From contig JALWNR010000148.1 of assembly GCA_027083715.1 (NCBI GenBank), positions 1-6,958 on the forward strand: DNA of 6,958 nucleotides, read 5' to 3'. Below, in pieces: positions 1-6,958 of this stretch. The stretch comes from Bacteroidales bacterium. Its GTDB lineage: Bacteria; Bacteroidota; Bacteroidia; Bacteroidales; NBLH01. Both the position numbers and the translations under genes were made by a program. Numbering within the stretch: the first letter of the stretch is position 1; the number at the start of each line of letters is the position of its first letter. The notes under the pieces were generated by a model. That model had not been told where the DNA came from. It worked only from the letters and a program-made list of their open reading frames with translations, and searched no databases.

Positions 1-16
1 TTTATATGAATTACTA

Positions 17-1480
17 TTATTTTATCATGAATTTAACGGATACACCGGTTTTCATATCAGAATTTCTAAGTTTCAGAATATACATGTTTGCCTTTAAATT
101 GGTGATATTGATACTTGATAAAGGTTTTTCAATAAGTGTTTTGTATAACATAGCCCCTTTAATATCGTAAATAACAGCTTCATTATATTGTTTATCAGTT
201 TCAATGTACAGTTCGGTATCCGATAAATATATTTTTAAATCGCTATCGTTGCGTATTAGATATACTCCCGTTACCAATTCATCACAATCCGGCGACCAAT
301 AATTGCCCGATATTACCAGTAAATTAATTAGTTTCAGGGTATTTGAATAATAGTCGTCATCGTTAAAATTATAGGATAGAAGTTTGGCAAAAACATCATC
401 AAACCATTGCTGATTGTCTTGAAGCATTGCTCCTACGGTAAAAGGTCCTGTAAATGCAGGATCATCCCATGAGGCAGTTTCCGTTCCGTCTAATTTATAT
501 CCGCTTTTAATATTATCGGGATTGCTGTTGCATTTGCTTATTAACCAATTATTGATTTTATTAACGGCTGTTCTTGCTCGTTCATCGCCAAACAATAAAT
601 AATCCGTTGCTATACGCCAGGGGTCGCGACAAGCATTATAGGCATAATTTCCATCGTTTTCGCCTTCCAAAAAATTTGCCGGAGCCGGTTTTGCATCGGT
701 ATTTATATCGACAATAAAATCAGGCAATAATCCTGTTTGTGGACTATATTCACTTTGCATTTTTTCAATTAAGGAATAACAAGTATCCACTACTTGATTC
801 CACTTATTATCATTTACGGCACATTGAAATATCCGGAAATGATCCATAATAAAATCTGAAGTACGGGTACTTGCATCATACTTACCCGATGTAGCCCAAT
901 CACCGAGGCGAACAGTCCACAATGAGCGATTTACTTCGCTACTCATAATAGCATTGATTATATTTTTGGCTTCTTGCAGATAATTAATATCACCTGTGCT
1001 ACCCCATTGAGCATGAGCCAAAAGTAAGCCATACGCAATATCAATATCTCCATCGCTGGCTGCATCAGTCCCTTCAACATCAGTACAATTTTCTTGTTTC
1101 CAAGCCATTAAATTGCTGTTTATATTGCTGGGATGTGCTTTATAGTATTTATACAAACCATCAAAATAAATTTTTGCATTGGCATCATAGCCAGCCATAA
1201 GCGGTATAATCATCATTCCATATCCTTGACCTTCCGATACACAAGCGTTACCCCCATCAAAACTGATGAAATATTGCCCGCCGCCGCAAGAATTTTTCAG
1301 ATATTTAGTTTTCCATTGGTAATAAAAATCCGTAACTGTTTTATCTAATTCTTCTTGGTTATATCCACTCGGTTTAAGGTGTTCTCCTTTATAGGAAACA
1401 TGTTGCGGAAAGGGATGAGTTTGTGCGTGTAAACTAATTAATAACAGCAAAAAAGCTGTAATAAAAAATATCTTTTTCAT
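17..1480 (-). CDS. Secreted glycoside hydrolase family 8 endo-enzyme (GH8b-like; endo-beta-1,4-glucanase, licheninase or chitosanase) with T9SS sorting tail
   Basis: This 487-residue protein is an inverting endo-acting GH8 hydrolase. Residues 1-19 form a signal peptide (cleavage after LHA) with no lipobox. The catalytic (alpha/alpha)6 domain spans about 22-402. PFPQH lies at 23-27, as in Bacillus GH8 chitosanases and licheninases. VSEGQGYGM (81-89) carries the probable acid Glu83. ASDGDIDIAYGLLLAHAQW (141-159) matches the GH8 signature except for Gly151. YNACRDPWRIATDYL (281-295) has Asn282 where GH8a enzymes place the Asp base, and FLEG just before it offers Glu272 as the GH8b-style base. 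Eight cysteines in the mature catalytic region could form disulfides. Residues about 409-487 are a type A T9SS C-terminal domain (VIYDIKGAMLYKTL, then ITNLKANMYILKL and a basic FMIK end), directing export through the T9SS. It is last in the cluster, behind a terminator-like hairpin, and I found no convincing promoter of its own. The family call is firm; the substrate is not. Confidence 0.93.
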   Translation of the reverse strand: MKKIFFITAFLLLLISLHAQTHPFPQHVSYKGEHLKPSGYNQEELDKTVTDFYYQWKTKYLKNSCGGGQYFISFDGGNACVSEGQGYGMMIIPLMAGYDANAKIYFDGLYKYYKAHPSNINSNLMAWKQENCTDVEGTDAASDGDIDIAYGLLLAHAQWGSTGDINYLQEAKNIINAIMSSEVNRSLWTVRLGDWATSGKYDASTRTSDFIMDHFRIFQCAVNDNKWNQVVDTCYSLIEKMQSEYSPQTGLLPDFIVDINTDAKPAPANFLEGENDGNYAYNACRDPWRIATDYLLFGDERARTAVNKINNWLISKCNSNPDNIKSGYKLDGTETASWDDPAFTGPFTVGAMLQDNQQWFDDVFAKLLSYNFNDDDYYSNTLKLINLLVISGNYWSPDCDELVTGVYLIRNDSDLKIYLSDTELYIETDKQYNEAVIYDIKGAMLYKTLIEKPLSSINITNLKANMYILKLRNSDMKTGVSVKFMIK

Positions 1481-1519
1481 AGTAATAAATTGTGTGATTT
1501 TAACAAGAATAAAAATACG

Positions 1520-1553
1520 AAAAAATCAGAGAAACGTAGTTTCCCTGATTTTT
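1520..1553 (-). terminator. Intrinsic terminator-like hairpin between the lipoprotein gene and the GH8 gene
   Basis: Bases 1521-1535 pair with 1539-1553 around a 3-base loop, giving a 15-position stem. On the minus strand every position pairs, with one G-U wobble (1544 opposite 1530). On the plus strand the same position would be an A-C mismatch, so the structure is best in RNA made in the direction of the genes. The 3' arm ends in a run of six T (minus strand, 1525-1520), and another T run follows a few bases on. The hairpin begins 33 bases after the lipoprotein stop codon. Only four of the stem pairs are G-C, so it may be a leaky terminator or attenuator, or a 3'-end stabiliser, rather than a full stop. 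It lies 39 bases upstream of the GH8 start. Confidence 0.65.
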
Positions 1554-1586
1554 GAAGTAATTATTAACCTAACTTTAACTAACTCA

Positions 1587-2399
1587 TTATTCCGGCTTAA
1601 ATTCCCAAGCCCAACCGTAATCATAATCATCAGGGTTAAGAGCTGATTGATCTTGCCATAAAAATAAATGACCGTCTTCCAATATTTTCACTTCATAAAT
1701 ACCTGTTGCAGTAACATCAGGATCGCAATTTTCTTCATTGTAATCAGGAATATGCGAATCTACAATTTGCAAAGTCATATTTTCCATATCCAACAAAAAC
1801 GAACCTTTTATTTCGCTACCATCTTCTAAAATAAGCGTGTAATTATATCCGCCATCCAAATCAAATTTCATTTTTGTGTAAAAATCAGGGCTGGGGTGTC
1901 CATAATCTGCACTATACGGATTCCACCAAAACTCTTCCCAGTCATAGTTTGCAGTCATGTACAAATAATCAGGTTCTCCATCATTCGCAGCACCTTTATA
2001 ATCATAAATCCAAATTTTACCGGCGCCACTGCCTGTAAGTTCTTTAAATCCCGGTTTTTGAGCAATTTCAGGGTCGGTAGAAGGAACAGACAAGTTCTTT
2101 TTTACAACAGTTGCTCCTCCTTTTCCGGAAATGGTGCAAGTAATTGTATATTCACCTTTAAACGGATAGTAAGCATTTATTTTTTGTCCCTCAGCTTTTT
2201 CACCGTTTCCTAAATCCCATGTATATAAAAAGGCATCAGTAGCATTTACAGTCAAAACTACATTATTGGGGTCTAATTTGTCAATTGTGAAATCTCCATT
2301 TGGTGCACTGCCTATATCCGGAGCCACATCTTTTTGAGGTTCGCATGCATAGTTGAATACAAGAACCACTAGCATAAATAAATATAATATCTTTTTCAT
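1587..2399 (-). CDS. PKD-domain surface lipoprotein, candidate surface glycan-binding protein (SusE-position)
   Basis: This is a 270-residue lipoprotein whose signal peptide ends FNYAC (Cys19). The next residues, EPQKD, loosely resemble the acidic/lysine export signals that send Bacteroidetes lipoproteins to the cell surface. Residues about 33-106 form a PKD-type Ig-like domain, recognisable by YTWDLGNGE (59-67) and YYPFKGEYTITCTI (77-90). After a short linker (SVPSTDPEIAQ), residues about 115-270 form a second, probably all-beta domain that I cannot assign to a named family. It is aromatic-rich, with Trp154, Trp158, Trp159, Tyr162, Tyr166, Phe173 and Tyr174 close together, and Trp248, Trp263 and Trp265 near the end. 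There are no catalytic motifs. It starts 18 bp after the susD stop, the usual place for SusE-like glycan-binding proteins, and many such proteins combine Ig-like spacers with a C-terminal binding domain. The role as an accessory glycan binder is therefore inferred from position and architecture. A hairpin follows the gene. Confidence 0.85.
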   Translation of the reverse strand: MKKILYLFMLVVLVFNYACEPQKDVAPDIGSAPNGDFTIDKLDPNNVVLTVNATDAFLYTWDLGNGEKAEGQKINAYYPFKGEYTITCTISGKGGATVVKKNLSVPSTDPEIAQKPGFKELTGSGAGKIWIYDYKGAANDGEPDYLYMTANYDWEEFWWNPYSADYGHPSPDFYTKMKFDLDGGYNYTLILEDGSEIKGSFLLDMENMTLQIVDSHIPDYNEENCDPDVTATGIYEVKILEDGHLFLWQDQSALNPDDYDYGWAWEFKPE

Positions 2400-2417
2400 T
2401 TTATTCGGTTTTAAATA

Positions 2418-3851
2418 TTAATAAGGGTTTTGCGTTAAATTTGGATTTAAGTTTATTTCAACCTGAGGGATTAGGAAGTATCGTTTGTTTTCGGTATATC
2501 CTTTCATTAAATCACCTCTTCCTGTACGTACCAAATCCCAATATCTATGTGCTTCAAGAGCTAATTCAACTCTACGTTCGTGATAAACTGCTTTTAATCC
2601 GTCGCTTTCTGTTATTGCGGGCAAACCTACTCTGGCTCTTACTCTGTTTACAGGCGTTTGCCAATCACCCCCGGTGTGTGCTCTTGCTTCGGCTTGCCAT
2701 AGTAATACCTCTGCAAAACGGATGTAGTGCCAGTTTAGCGGGTCCTCGGACATTTCACCTTGCTGACTCATAGGAAGAATGTGTTTACGGCTGTTGTAGC
2801 CTGTCGGGTTTTGTGCATCAATGTAAAACTCTTCTTCGTCATCGGTTCCAGCCCAAAGCACATCGCCTTCTTTAATGATGGTAAACTCTCTTCGAGGGTC
2901 TCCGGCTTCAAAAGCATCGTATAAATCTTGTGTAGGGCAGACAAAACCCCAACCGCCGTTGTCGCGTCCACGTGTGAATATACATACGGTAGTACCTTCA
3001 TTATCTCTATCCCAACCACCGATTTTAAAATCTCCATATTGAATATCCCAAACAGATTCAATACCATTATCTCCATCTAATGTAAAGATATGTCCGTAAT
3101 CAGGATCTAAATCATATTCTCCGGAATTAATTATAGAAGTGGCAGATTTATCCGCAGCATCCCATTTTTCTTGAAAAATATATGCTTTTGTCAATAAAGC
3201 TGTGGCAGCACCCCATGTTGCTCTACCAAGTTCTTCAGCCGGTAATTGGCTTTTCTTAGGTAAGTCTGCTGCTGCTTCTGTTAAGTCTTTTTCAATTTGT
3301 GCCCAGCATTCTTCTTCTGTATTTCTGGGTGATGTAAATTCTGATGGCGATAGAACTTCGGTTACAATAGGTACACCACCGAAAACTTTTACTAATTCAA
3401 ACATATAGAAAGCTCTTAAAAATTTCGCTTCGGCAATTACTCTTTTACGAACATTTGCACTAATGTTTTCATTATCTGTTACACCTTCTATTAATTTATT
3501 CGTACGATTTATACCAATATAGCGTATCTGCCATCTGCCTTGTATAACACTGTTTTCTGCATTTGCTGTAAAAGTAGCCAGAGCTTGAATATCGGGTTGG
3601 TCACCTTCGTTTTCACCGCCTTTTTCAGCATCATCCGATACAACATCACCAATAGCCCAATCATCTAACTGCATATCTCCGTACCAAGCCATTGGGTCGT
3701 AAGCACCTGCCAAAGCAGTTATTGCAGCAGCATCACTGCTAAAATATACGACATCAGATAAGTTTGGCGCCGGGGTATCCAAAAAGTTACTGCATGACTG
3801 TGTCAATACCAGTACAGAGGATAATATGATTAAAAAGATTTTATTTTTCAT
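2418..3851 (-). CDS. SusD-like glycan-binding lipoprotein (SusD/RagB family)
   Basis: This 477-residue surface lipoprotein forms the lid over the SusC-like transporter and captures oligosaccharides for it. The signal peptide ends in a lipobox LTQSC with lipidated Cys20, followed by the typical SusD opening SNFLDTPAP. Family landmarks in order are: AEAKFLRAFYMFELVKVFGG (140-159, a TPR-like helix); AAADLP (193-198) with the following helix ATWGAATALLTKAYI (211-225); YIRFAEVLLWQAEA (376-389); HERRVELALEAHRYWDLVRTG (about 424-444), the strongest signature; and a C-terminal IPQVEINLNPNLTQNPY (461-477). The length is within, and slightly below, the usual 480-600 range. The start codon lies 21 bp after the susC stop with no terminator between, so the pair is almost certainly co-transcribed. 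The middle section (about 275-305) is rich in Gly, Trp and Asp and may help shape the binding site; that is inference. The ligand cannot be read from the sequence. Confidence 0.97.
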   Translation of the reverse strand: MKNKIFLIILSSVLVLTQSCSNFLDTPAPNLSDVVYFSSDAAAITALAGAYDPMAWYGDMQLDDWAIGDVVSDDAEKGGENEGDQPDIQALATFTANAENSVIQGRWQIRYIGINRTNKLIEGVTDNENISANVRKRVIAEAKFLRAFYMFELVKVFGGVPIVTEVLSPSEFTSPRNTEEECWAQIEKDLTEAAADLPKKSQLPAEELGRATWGAATALLTKAYIFQEKWDAADKSATSIINSGEYDLDPDYGHIFTLDGDNGIESVWDIQYGDFKIGGWDRDNEGTTVCIFTRGRDNGGWGFVCPTQDLYDAFEAGDPRREFTIIKEGDVLWAGTDDEEEFYIDAQNPTGYNSRKHILPMSQQGEMSEDPLNWHYIRFAEVLLWQAEARAHTGGDWQTPVNRVRARVGLPAITESDGLKAVYHERRVELALEAHRYWDLVRTGRGDLMKGYTENKRYFLIPQVEINLNPNLTQNPY

Positions 3852-3872
3852 ATCTTAATATTTTTTTGTGAA

Positions 3873-6866
3873 TTAAAACGTTAAATTAACACCTAAACTG
3901 TATAAACGTGCTTGCGGATAAAATGCACGATCTACGCCAATGTCTAAAGTTCCGTAAGAACCATTTCCGATTTCAGGATCTAAACCGGTATATTTTGTAA
4001 ATGTAAACAAGTTTTGAGCATTAAAATATACACGTAATTTAATATTGTTAACTAAGTTTTCGGGTAAAGTATACCCCAGTTGCACTGTTTTAAAGCGTAA
4101 ATAAGATCCATCTTCGATAAACCGGTCGGATGTTAATGAATTATTTACATCCATGGCATTCATGCGCGGATAGTGTGCATCTGTTTGGCTACCTTCTCCT
4201 GTCCAGCGGTTAAGCATATCTACATTTAGGTTCCAATAAGCAGATGATGACCTGTTGTAGAATGCGGTTCCATTGAAAATTTTATTTCCATGAACACCTT
4301 GAAGCACAATATTTAAATCGAAACCTTTATACATTAGATTTACATTTGCCGAATAGGTAAAATCAGGTAAAGGACTTCCTAAAAACATTAAATCCAATTC
4401 ACCATCGCCATCTGCATCTACATAGCGAACATCTCCGGGTGCTACACCAACCTGTGCTGTTTGAGCATTTACTTCATCCCAATTTTGGAATAATCCATCG
4501 GTTTTATATCCGTAAAATTGTGCGATAGGCTGTCCGACAACTGTTCTTGTTACATAACCGGTTCCTCTAAAAGGCGAACCATCGATAAATTCGTTTCCGT
4601 TACCTAAACTTAAAACTTCGTTTTTAATAGTTGTAAAAATTGCGCCAATGAAATACTTGAAGGCATTGTCCATATTTCTGTAATTTAACGAAAACTCAAA
4701 TCCCGAGTTTTGCATTTCACCGGCATTTTGCCATGGTGCTTCTTGCAAACCGGATTGTCCAGGAACAGGAACCTGCAATAACATATCTGATGTGGTTTTA
4801 ACAAAATATTCGGCAGAACCTTCTAATTTGCCTTGGAAAAAACCAAAATCAAGACCTACATTGGTTGTTGTAGATGTTTCCCATTTTATTTCATCATTTC
4901 CGGAGCTTAAAAATGCCGAGCCGGATATTAGTTGTCCTCCCCAAGTATAGTTTTGTCCGGTTGTTGCAGTAGTAACATTTTGGTAAGCAGGTACACTACC
5001 TTGGTTACCGATTTGTCCCCAACCGGCACGTAATTTAAGATTGCTTAACCAATCTACATTGTTCAGAAAATCTTCTTCCGAGATTTTCCAACCTGCAGAG
5101 AATGAAGGGAAATATCCCCAGCGATTTTTTTCGGAAAATTTTGAAGATGCATCGGCTCTGAAGTTAACAGTTACCAAATACTTGTTTTTAAAATCGTAGT
5201 TTACTCTTGCTAAAATAGAAAGTTGACGAACATCATAAATGCTTCCGTAAGCATTTGCTTGATTTGCACCGCTTGCATTACTGATATAGCGAATATTCGG
5301 GTCGTTGGAAGGGATATTATTTGCTGTTACACCATCCCAAGCATAATGCTGACTGTAAATCTCTTGTCCGATTAATGCTGTCAAGTTATGTTCACCAAAT
5401 GATTTCTTATAAGTCAATGTATTAGACCATTGTTGAATAAACCGGCTGTCATTGTTTTTACTTACCGAACTAACCGGATTTTGTTGTGTAGGACTTACAT
5501 AGTATTGTGGGTCAAATACATCGTTAACACCAAATGCATATTCTAATGAGTAATTGGTTTTAAAATTCAAACCTTCTATGAGTTGGAAATCAAGATAAAT
5601 ATTTCCAAGTGTTCGATATTGAGTATATTCATCATTGGTATATTCCAAATCGGCTACAGGATTGTTTATATCATTATAGATTCCTTCTGCATAAGTTCCG
5701 TCATCATTTTTGACTGGAGTAACTGGGTCCATATTCATGGCACTGATTAGAATATTTGTCCATTCATCTTCTTCGTAAATGGTATTCTGTTTTGTTTTAA
5801 CCAGGGAAAGATTTTGTCCTATTGTAACCCATTTTCGAGGTTTGTGTGATGTATTTAAACGAAATGAATAACGTTCAAAATCGGATTTTTGAACAATACC
5901 TTCCTGGTTTAAATAAGCAGCACTAATAAAATAGCTGCTTATTTCATTACCTCCACTAACGGAAAGATCATAATTTTGAATGGATGCATTTTTATTTGAG
6001 ATTTCACTAAACCAATCGGTTGTTGGTAGTGATGCAGGGTCTGCAAGTCCGGGGTGTGGAGTCATTCCTGCAGCATTTCTTGCTTCGTTGTTTAAAATAG
6101 CCCATTGTTCTGAGTTAGCTACCGGAGCTGCACGCCAAAAATTTTGAATACCGTAATAAGAATTAAAAGTAATTTGAGCTGCTTTTTCGCTACCGTTTTT
6201 AGTGGTGATAATAACCACACCGTTTGAACCACGTGAACCGTAAATTGCAGTGGCAGAAGCATCTTTTAAAACTTGCATCGATTCGATGTCGTTTGCATTG
6301 ATAAAATCAATATCATCAACCATCATACCATCAACAACGTATAATGGTGATGCATCATTTAAAGTACCAATACCACGCACACGAACCATGATGCCTCCAC
6401 CCGGTGTTCCGGAGTTTACAGTTACATCAACCCCTGCAACCTGTCCTTGAAGAGCTTGGTCAATCGTACTAACTTGTCTTCTGTCCAGATCTTCCATGTT
6501 AACTGTTGATACAGCACCCGTTAAATCGTTTTTTCTTTGAGTCCCGTAACCTACAACTACAATTTCGTCCAGTCCGGTTTCTTCAATTTGCAGTTTTACA
6601 TCAATAACGGTTTGTTCTCCTACGGCAACTTCTTGTTTTTTGTACCCGAGGAACGAGAATATTAATACATCTTTATTTGTTGCCGTAATTTTATACGAAC
6701 CGTTTAGATCGGTAATTGTACCATTTTGAGTACCTTTTACCATAACTGATACACCGGGCAATGTTTCTCCGTTGTCGGCGGAGCTAACAGTACCTGTTAT
6801 TTCCTTTTGCGCATATATTGAGTATGTGCAAAAAAGAAAAAAGATAATTAAACTAATTTTTTGCAT
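3873..6866 (-). CDS. SusC-like TonB-dependent outer-membrane transporter (SusC/RagA family)
   Basis: This is a 997-residue outer-membrane beta-barrel that imports oligosaccharides into the periplasm using TonB-ExbBD energy, working as a complex with the SusD-like lipoprotein encoded next. Residues 1-20 are a signal peptide ending in YAQ. Residues 21-95 are a carboxypeptidase-regulatory-like beta-sandwich (ITGTV near the start, then GVSVMVKGT and DLNGSYKI). A TonB-box-like stretch DEIVVVGYGTQ is at 100-110. The plug domain runs to about 225, with the family signatures VRVRGIGTLNDASPLYVVDG (161-180) and LKDASATAIYGSRGSNGVV (200-218). The rest is barrel, closing with LGVNLTF and a terminal Phe as outer-membrane barrels do. 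Length is normal for the family. There is no N-terminal STN domain, so FecA-like anti-sigma signalling through this protein is unlikely. The start is secure: an in-frame TAA lies two codons upstream (6873-6875) and a good signal peptide follows. Substrate is inferred only from the neighbouring GH8. Confidence 0.97.
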   Translation of the reverse strand: MQKISLIIFFLFCTYSIYAQKEITGTVSSADNGETLPGVSVMVKGTQNGTITDLNGSYKITATNKDVLIFSFLGYKKQEVAVGEQTVIDVKLQIEETGLDEIVVVGYGTQRKNDLTGAVSTVNMEDLDRRQVSTIDQALQGQVAGVDVTVNSGTPGGGIMVRVRGIGTLNDASPLYVVDGMMVDDIDFINANDIESMQVLKDASATAIYGSRGSNGVVIITTKNGSEKAAQITFNSYYGIQNFWRAAPVANSEQWAILNNEARNAAGMTPHPGLADPASLPTTDWFSEISNKNASIQNYDLSVSGGNEISSYFISAAYLNQEGIVQKSDFERYSFRLNTSHKPRKWVTIGQNLSLVKTKQNTIYEEDEWTNILISAMNMDPVTPVKNDDGTYAEGIYNDINNPVADLEYTNDEYTQYRTLGNIYLDFQLIEGLNFKTNYSLEYAFGVNDVFDPQYYVSPTQQNPVSSVSKNNDSRFIQQWSNTLTYKKSFGEHNLTALIGQEIYSQHYAWDGVTANNIPSNDPNIRYISNASGANQANAYGSIYDVRQLSILARVNYDFKNKYLVTVNFRADASSKFSEKNRWGYFPSFSAGWKISEEDFLNNVDWLSNLKLRAGWGQIGNQGSVPAYQNVTTATTGQNYTWGGQLISGSAFLSSGNDEIKWETSTTTNVGLDFGFFQGKLEGSAEYFVKTTSDMLLQVPVPGQSGLQEAPWQNAGEMQNSGFEFSLNYRNMDNAFKYFIGAIFTTIKNEVLSLGNGNEFIDGSPFRGTGYVTRTVVGQPIAQFYGYKTDGLFQNWDEVNAQTAQVGVAPGDVRYVDADGDGELDLMFLGSPLPDFTYSANVNLMYKGFDLNIVLQGVHGNKIFNGTAFYNRSSSAYWNLNVDMLNRWTGEGSQTDAHYPRMNAMDVNNSLTSDRFIEDGSYLRFKTVQLGYTLPENLVNNIKLRVYFNAQNLFTFTKYTGLDPEIGNGSYGTLDIGVDRAFYPQARLYSLGVNLTF

Positions 6867-6924
6867 AAGAATTTAGGTTTAAATTAATAATAGCTGTTTT
6901 TAAAATAATGCAATTTCTTCCACA

Positions 6925-6956
6925 CAAAATTAACTTATGCCTTTGGTAAATGCAAA
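6925..6956 (-). promoter_or_regulatory. Bacteroidetes-type sigma promoter for the susC-led operon
   Basis: Read on the minus strand, a TTTG (6953-6956) is followed after exactly 20 bases by TAATTTTG (6925-6932). This matches the Bacteroidetes primary-sigma consensus, TTTG at -33 and TAnnTTTG at -7, in both boxes and in spacing. It predicts a transcription start near 6917-6919 and a 5' leader of about 50 nt, AT-rich and without an obvious Shine-Dalgarno sequence, before the ATG at 6866. It lies directly ahead of the first gene of a tightly packed set, where an operon promoter is expected. The window ends two bases beyond the -33 box, so any upstream operator for a regulator is out of view. The match is seen directly; activity is inferred. 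Confidence 0.7.
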
Positions 6957-6958
6957 TT

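Noticed and set aside
1133..1348. Plus-strand open frame antisense to the GH8 gene
   Set aside because: It lies wholly inside a well-supported gene on the other strand, its translation looks like no protein family, and no promoter is apparent. The same applies to the plus-strand frames at 1896-2213, 2441-2773, 3202-3408 and 6250-6450.
1468..1480. Identical 13-base string at the starts of the GH8 gene and the PKD lipoprotein gene (also 2387-2399)
   Set aside because: It is explained by both proteins beginning with MKKI in an AT-rich genome; the similarity ends at once on both sides.
1510..1517. TATTTTTA on the minus strand as a possible -7 box for a separate GH8 promoter
   Set aside because: It misses the final G of TAnnTTTG and has no TTTG at the right distance upstream; part of that distance is occupied by the hairpin.
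1565..1583. Four copies of TAAC (GTTA on the minus strand) just after the lipoprotein stop codon
   Set aside because: The units are only four bases and unevenly spaced (starts 5, 6 and 4 apart); not distinguishable from low-complexity AT-rich sequence without a conserved counterpart elsewhere.
2768..3076. Minus-strand 102-codon open frame inside the susD-like gene in another frame
   Set aside because: It overlaps the conserved SusD coding sequence and its translation has no recognisable features; it is a frame shadow, not a frameshifted fragment, because the SusD reading frame is intact throughout.
6870..6885. Perfect 6-bp inverted repeat with a 4-base loop just upstream of the susC start (minus strand AATTTA, AACC, TAAATT)
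   Set aside because: The stem is entirely A-T, too weak to be a convincing RNA structure and expected by chance in such AT-rich sequence.

Overview
This window comes from a Bacteroidota (Bacteroidetes) genome. It is AT-rich, all four genes read on the minus strand, and it contains a SusC-like TonB-dependent transporter followed by its SusD-like lipoprotein partner, a pairing essentially confined to this phylum. The leaders are AT-rich with no clear Shine-Dalgarno sequence. The promoter in front of the first gene matches the Bacteroidetes -33/-7 consensus exactly. The last gene ends in a type IX secretion (T9SS) sorting tail. That points to a T9SS-bearing lineage (environmental Bacteroidales/Marinilabiliales, Flavobacteriia or Cytophagia types) rather than typical gut Bacteroides. 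I cannot place the genus.

Layout in transcription order, right to left: a promoter at 6925-6956; a susC-like gene (6866-3873); a susD-like gene (3851-2418) 21 bp later; a PKD-domain surface lipoprotein (2399-1587) 18 bp later, in the SusE/SGBP position; a 106-bp gap holding a terminator-like hairpin (1520-1553); and a glycoside hydrolase family 8 enzyme (1480-17). The remaining 16 bp at the left edge hold nothing recognisable. No gap exceeds 300 bases. I saw no RNA genes, mobile elements, CRISPR arrays or regulator genes.

Together this is a small polysaccharide utilisation locus (PUL), complete as a capture-and-cut unit within the window, though its borders and regulator may lie outside. The inferred model is as follows. 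The GH8 endo-enzyme, exported by the T9SS to the surface or medium, cuts a beta-1,4-containing glycan. The PKD lipoprotein and the SusD homologue bind the products at the cell surface. The SusC homologue imports the oligosaccharides with TonB energy. The GH8 looks like subfamily GH8b, whose known members are chitosanases, licheninases and beta-1,4-glucanases, so the substrate is most likely cellulose-type or mixed-linkage beta-glucan, or chitosan; sequence alone does not decide. The least-described parts are the aromatic-rich C-terminal domain of the PKD lipoprotein and the hairpin separating the uptake genes from the enzyme gene.
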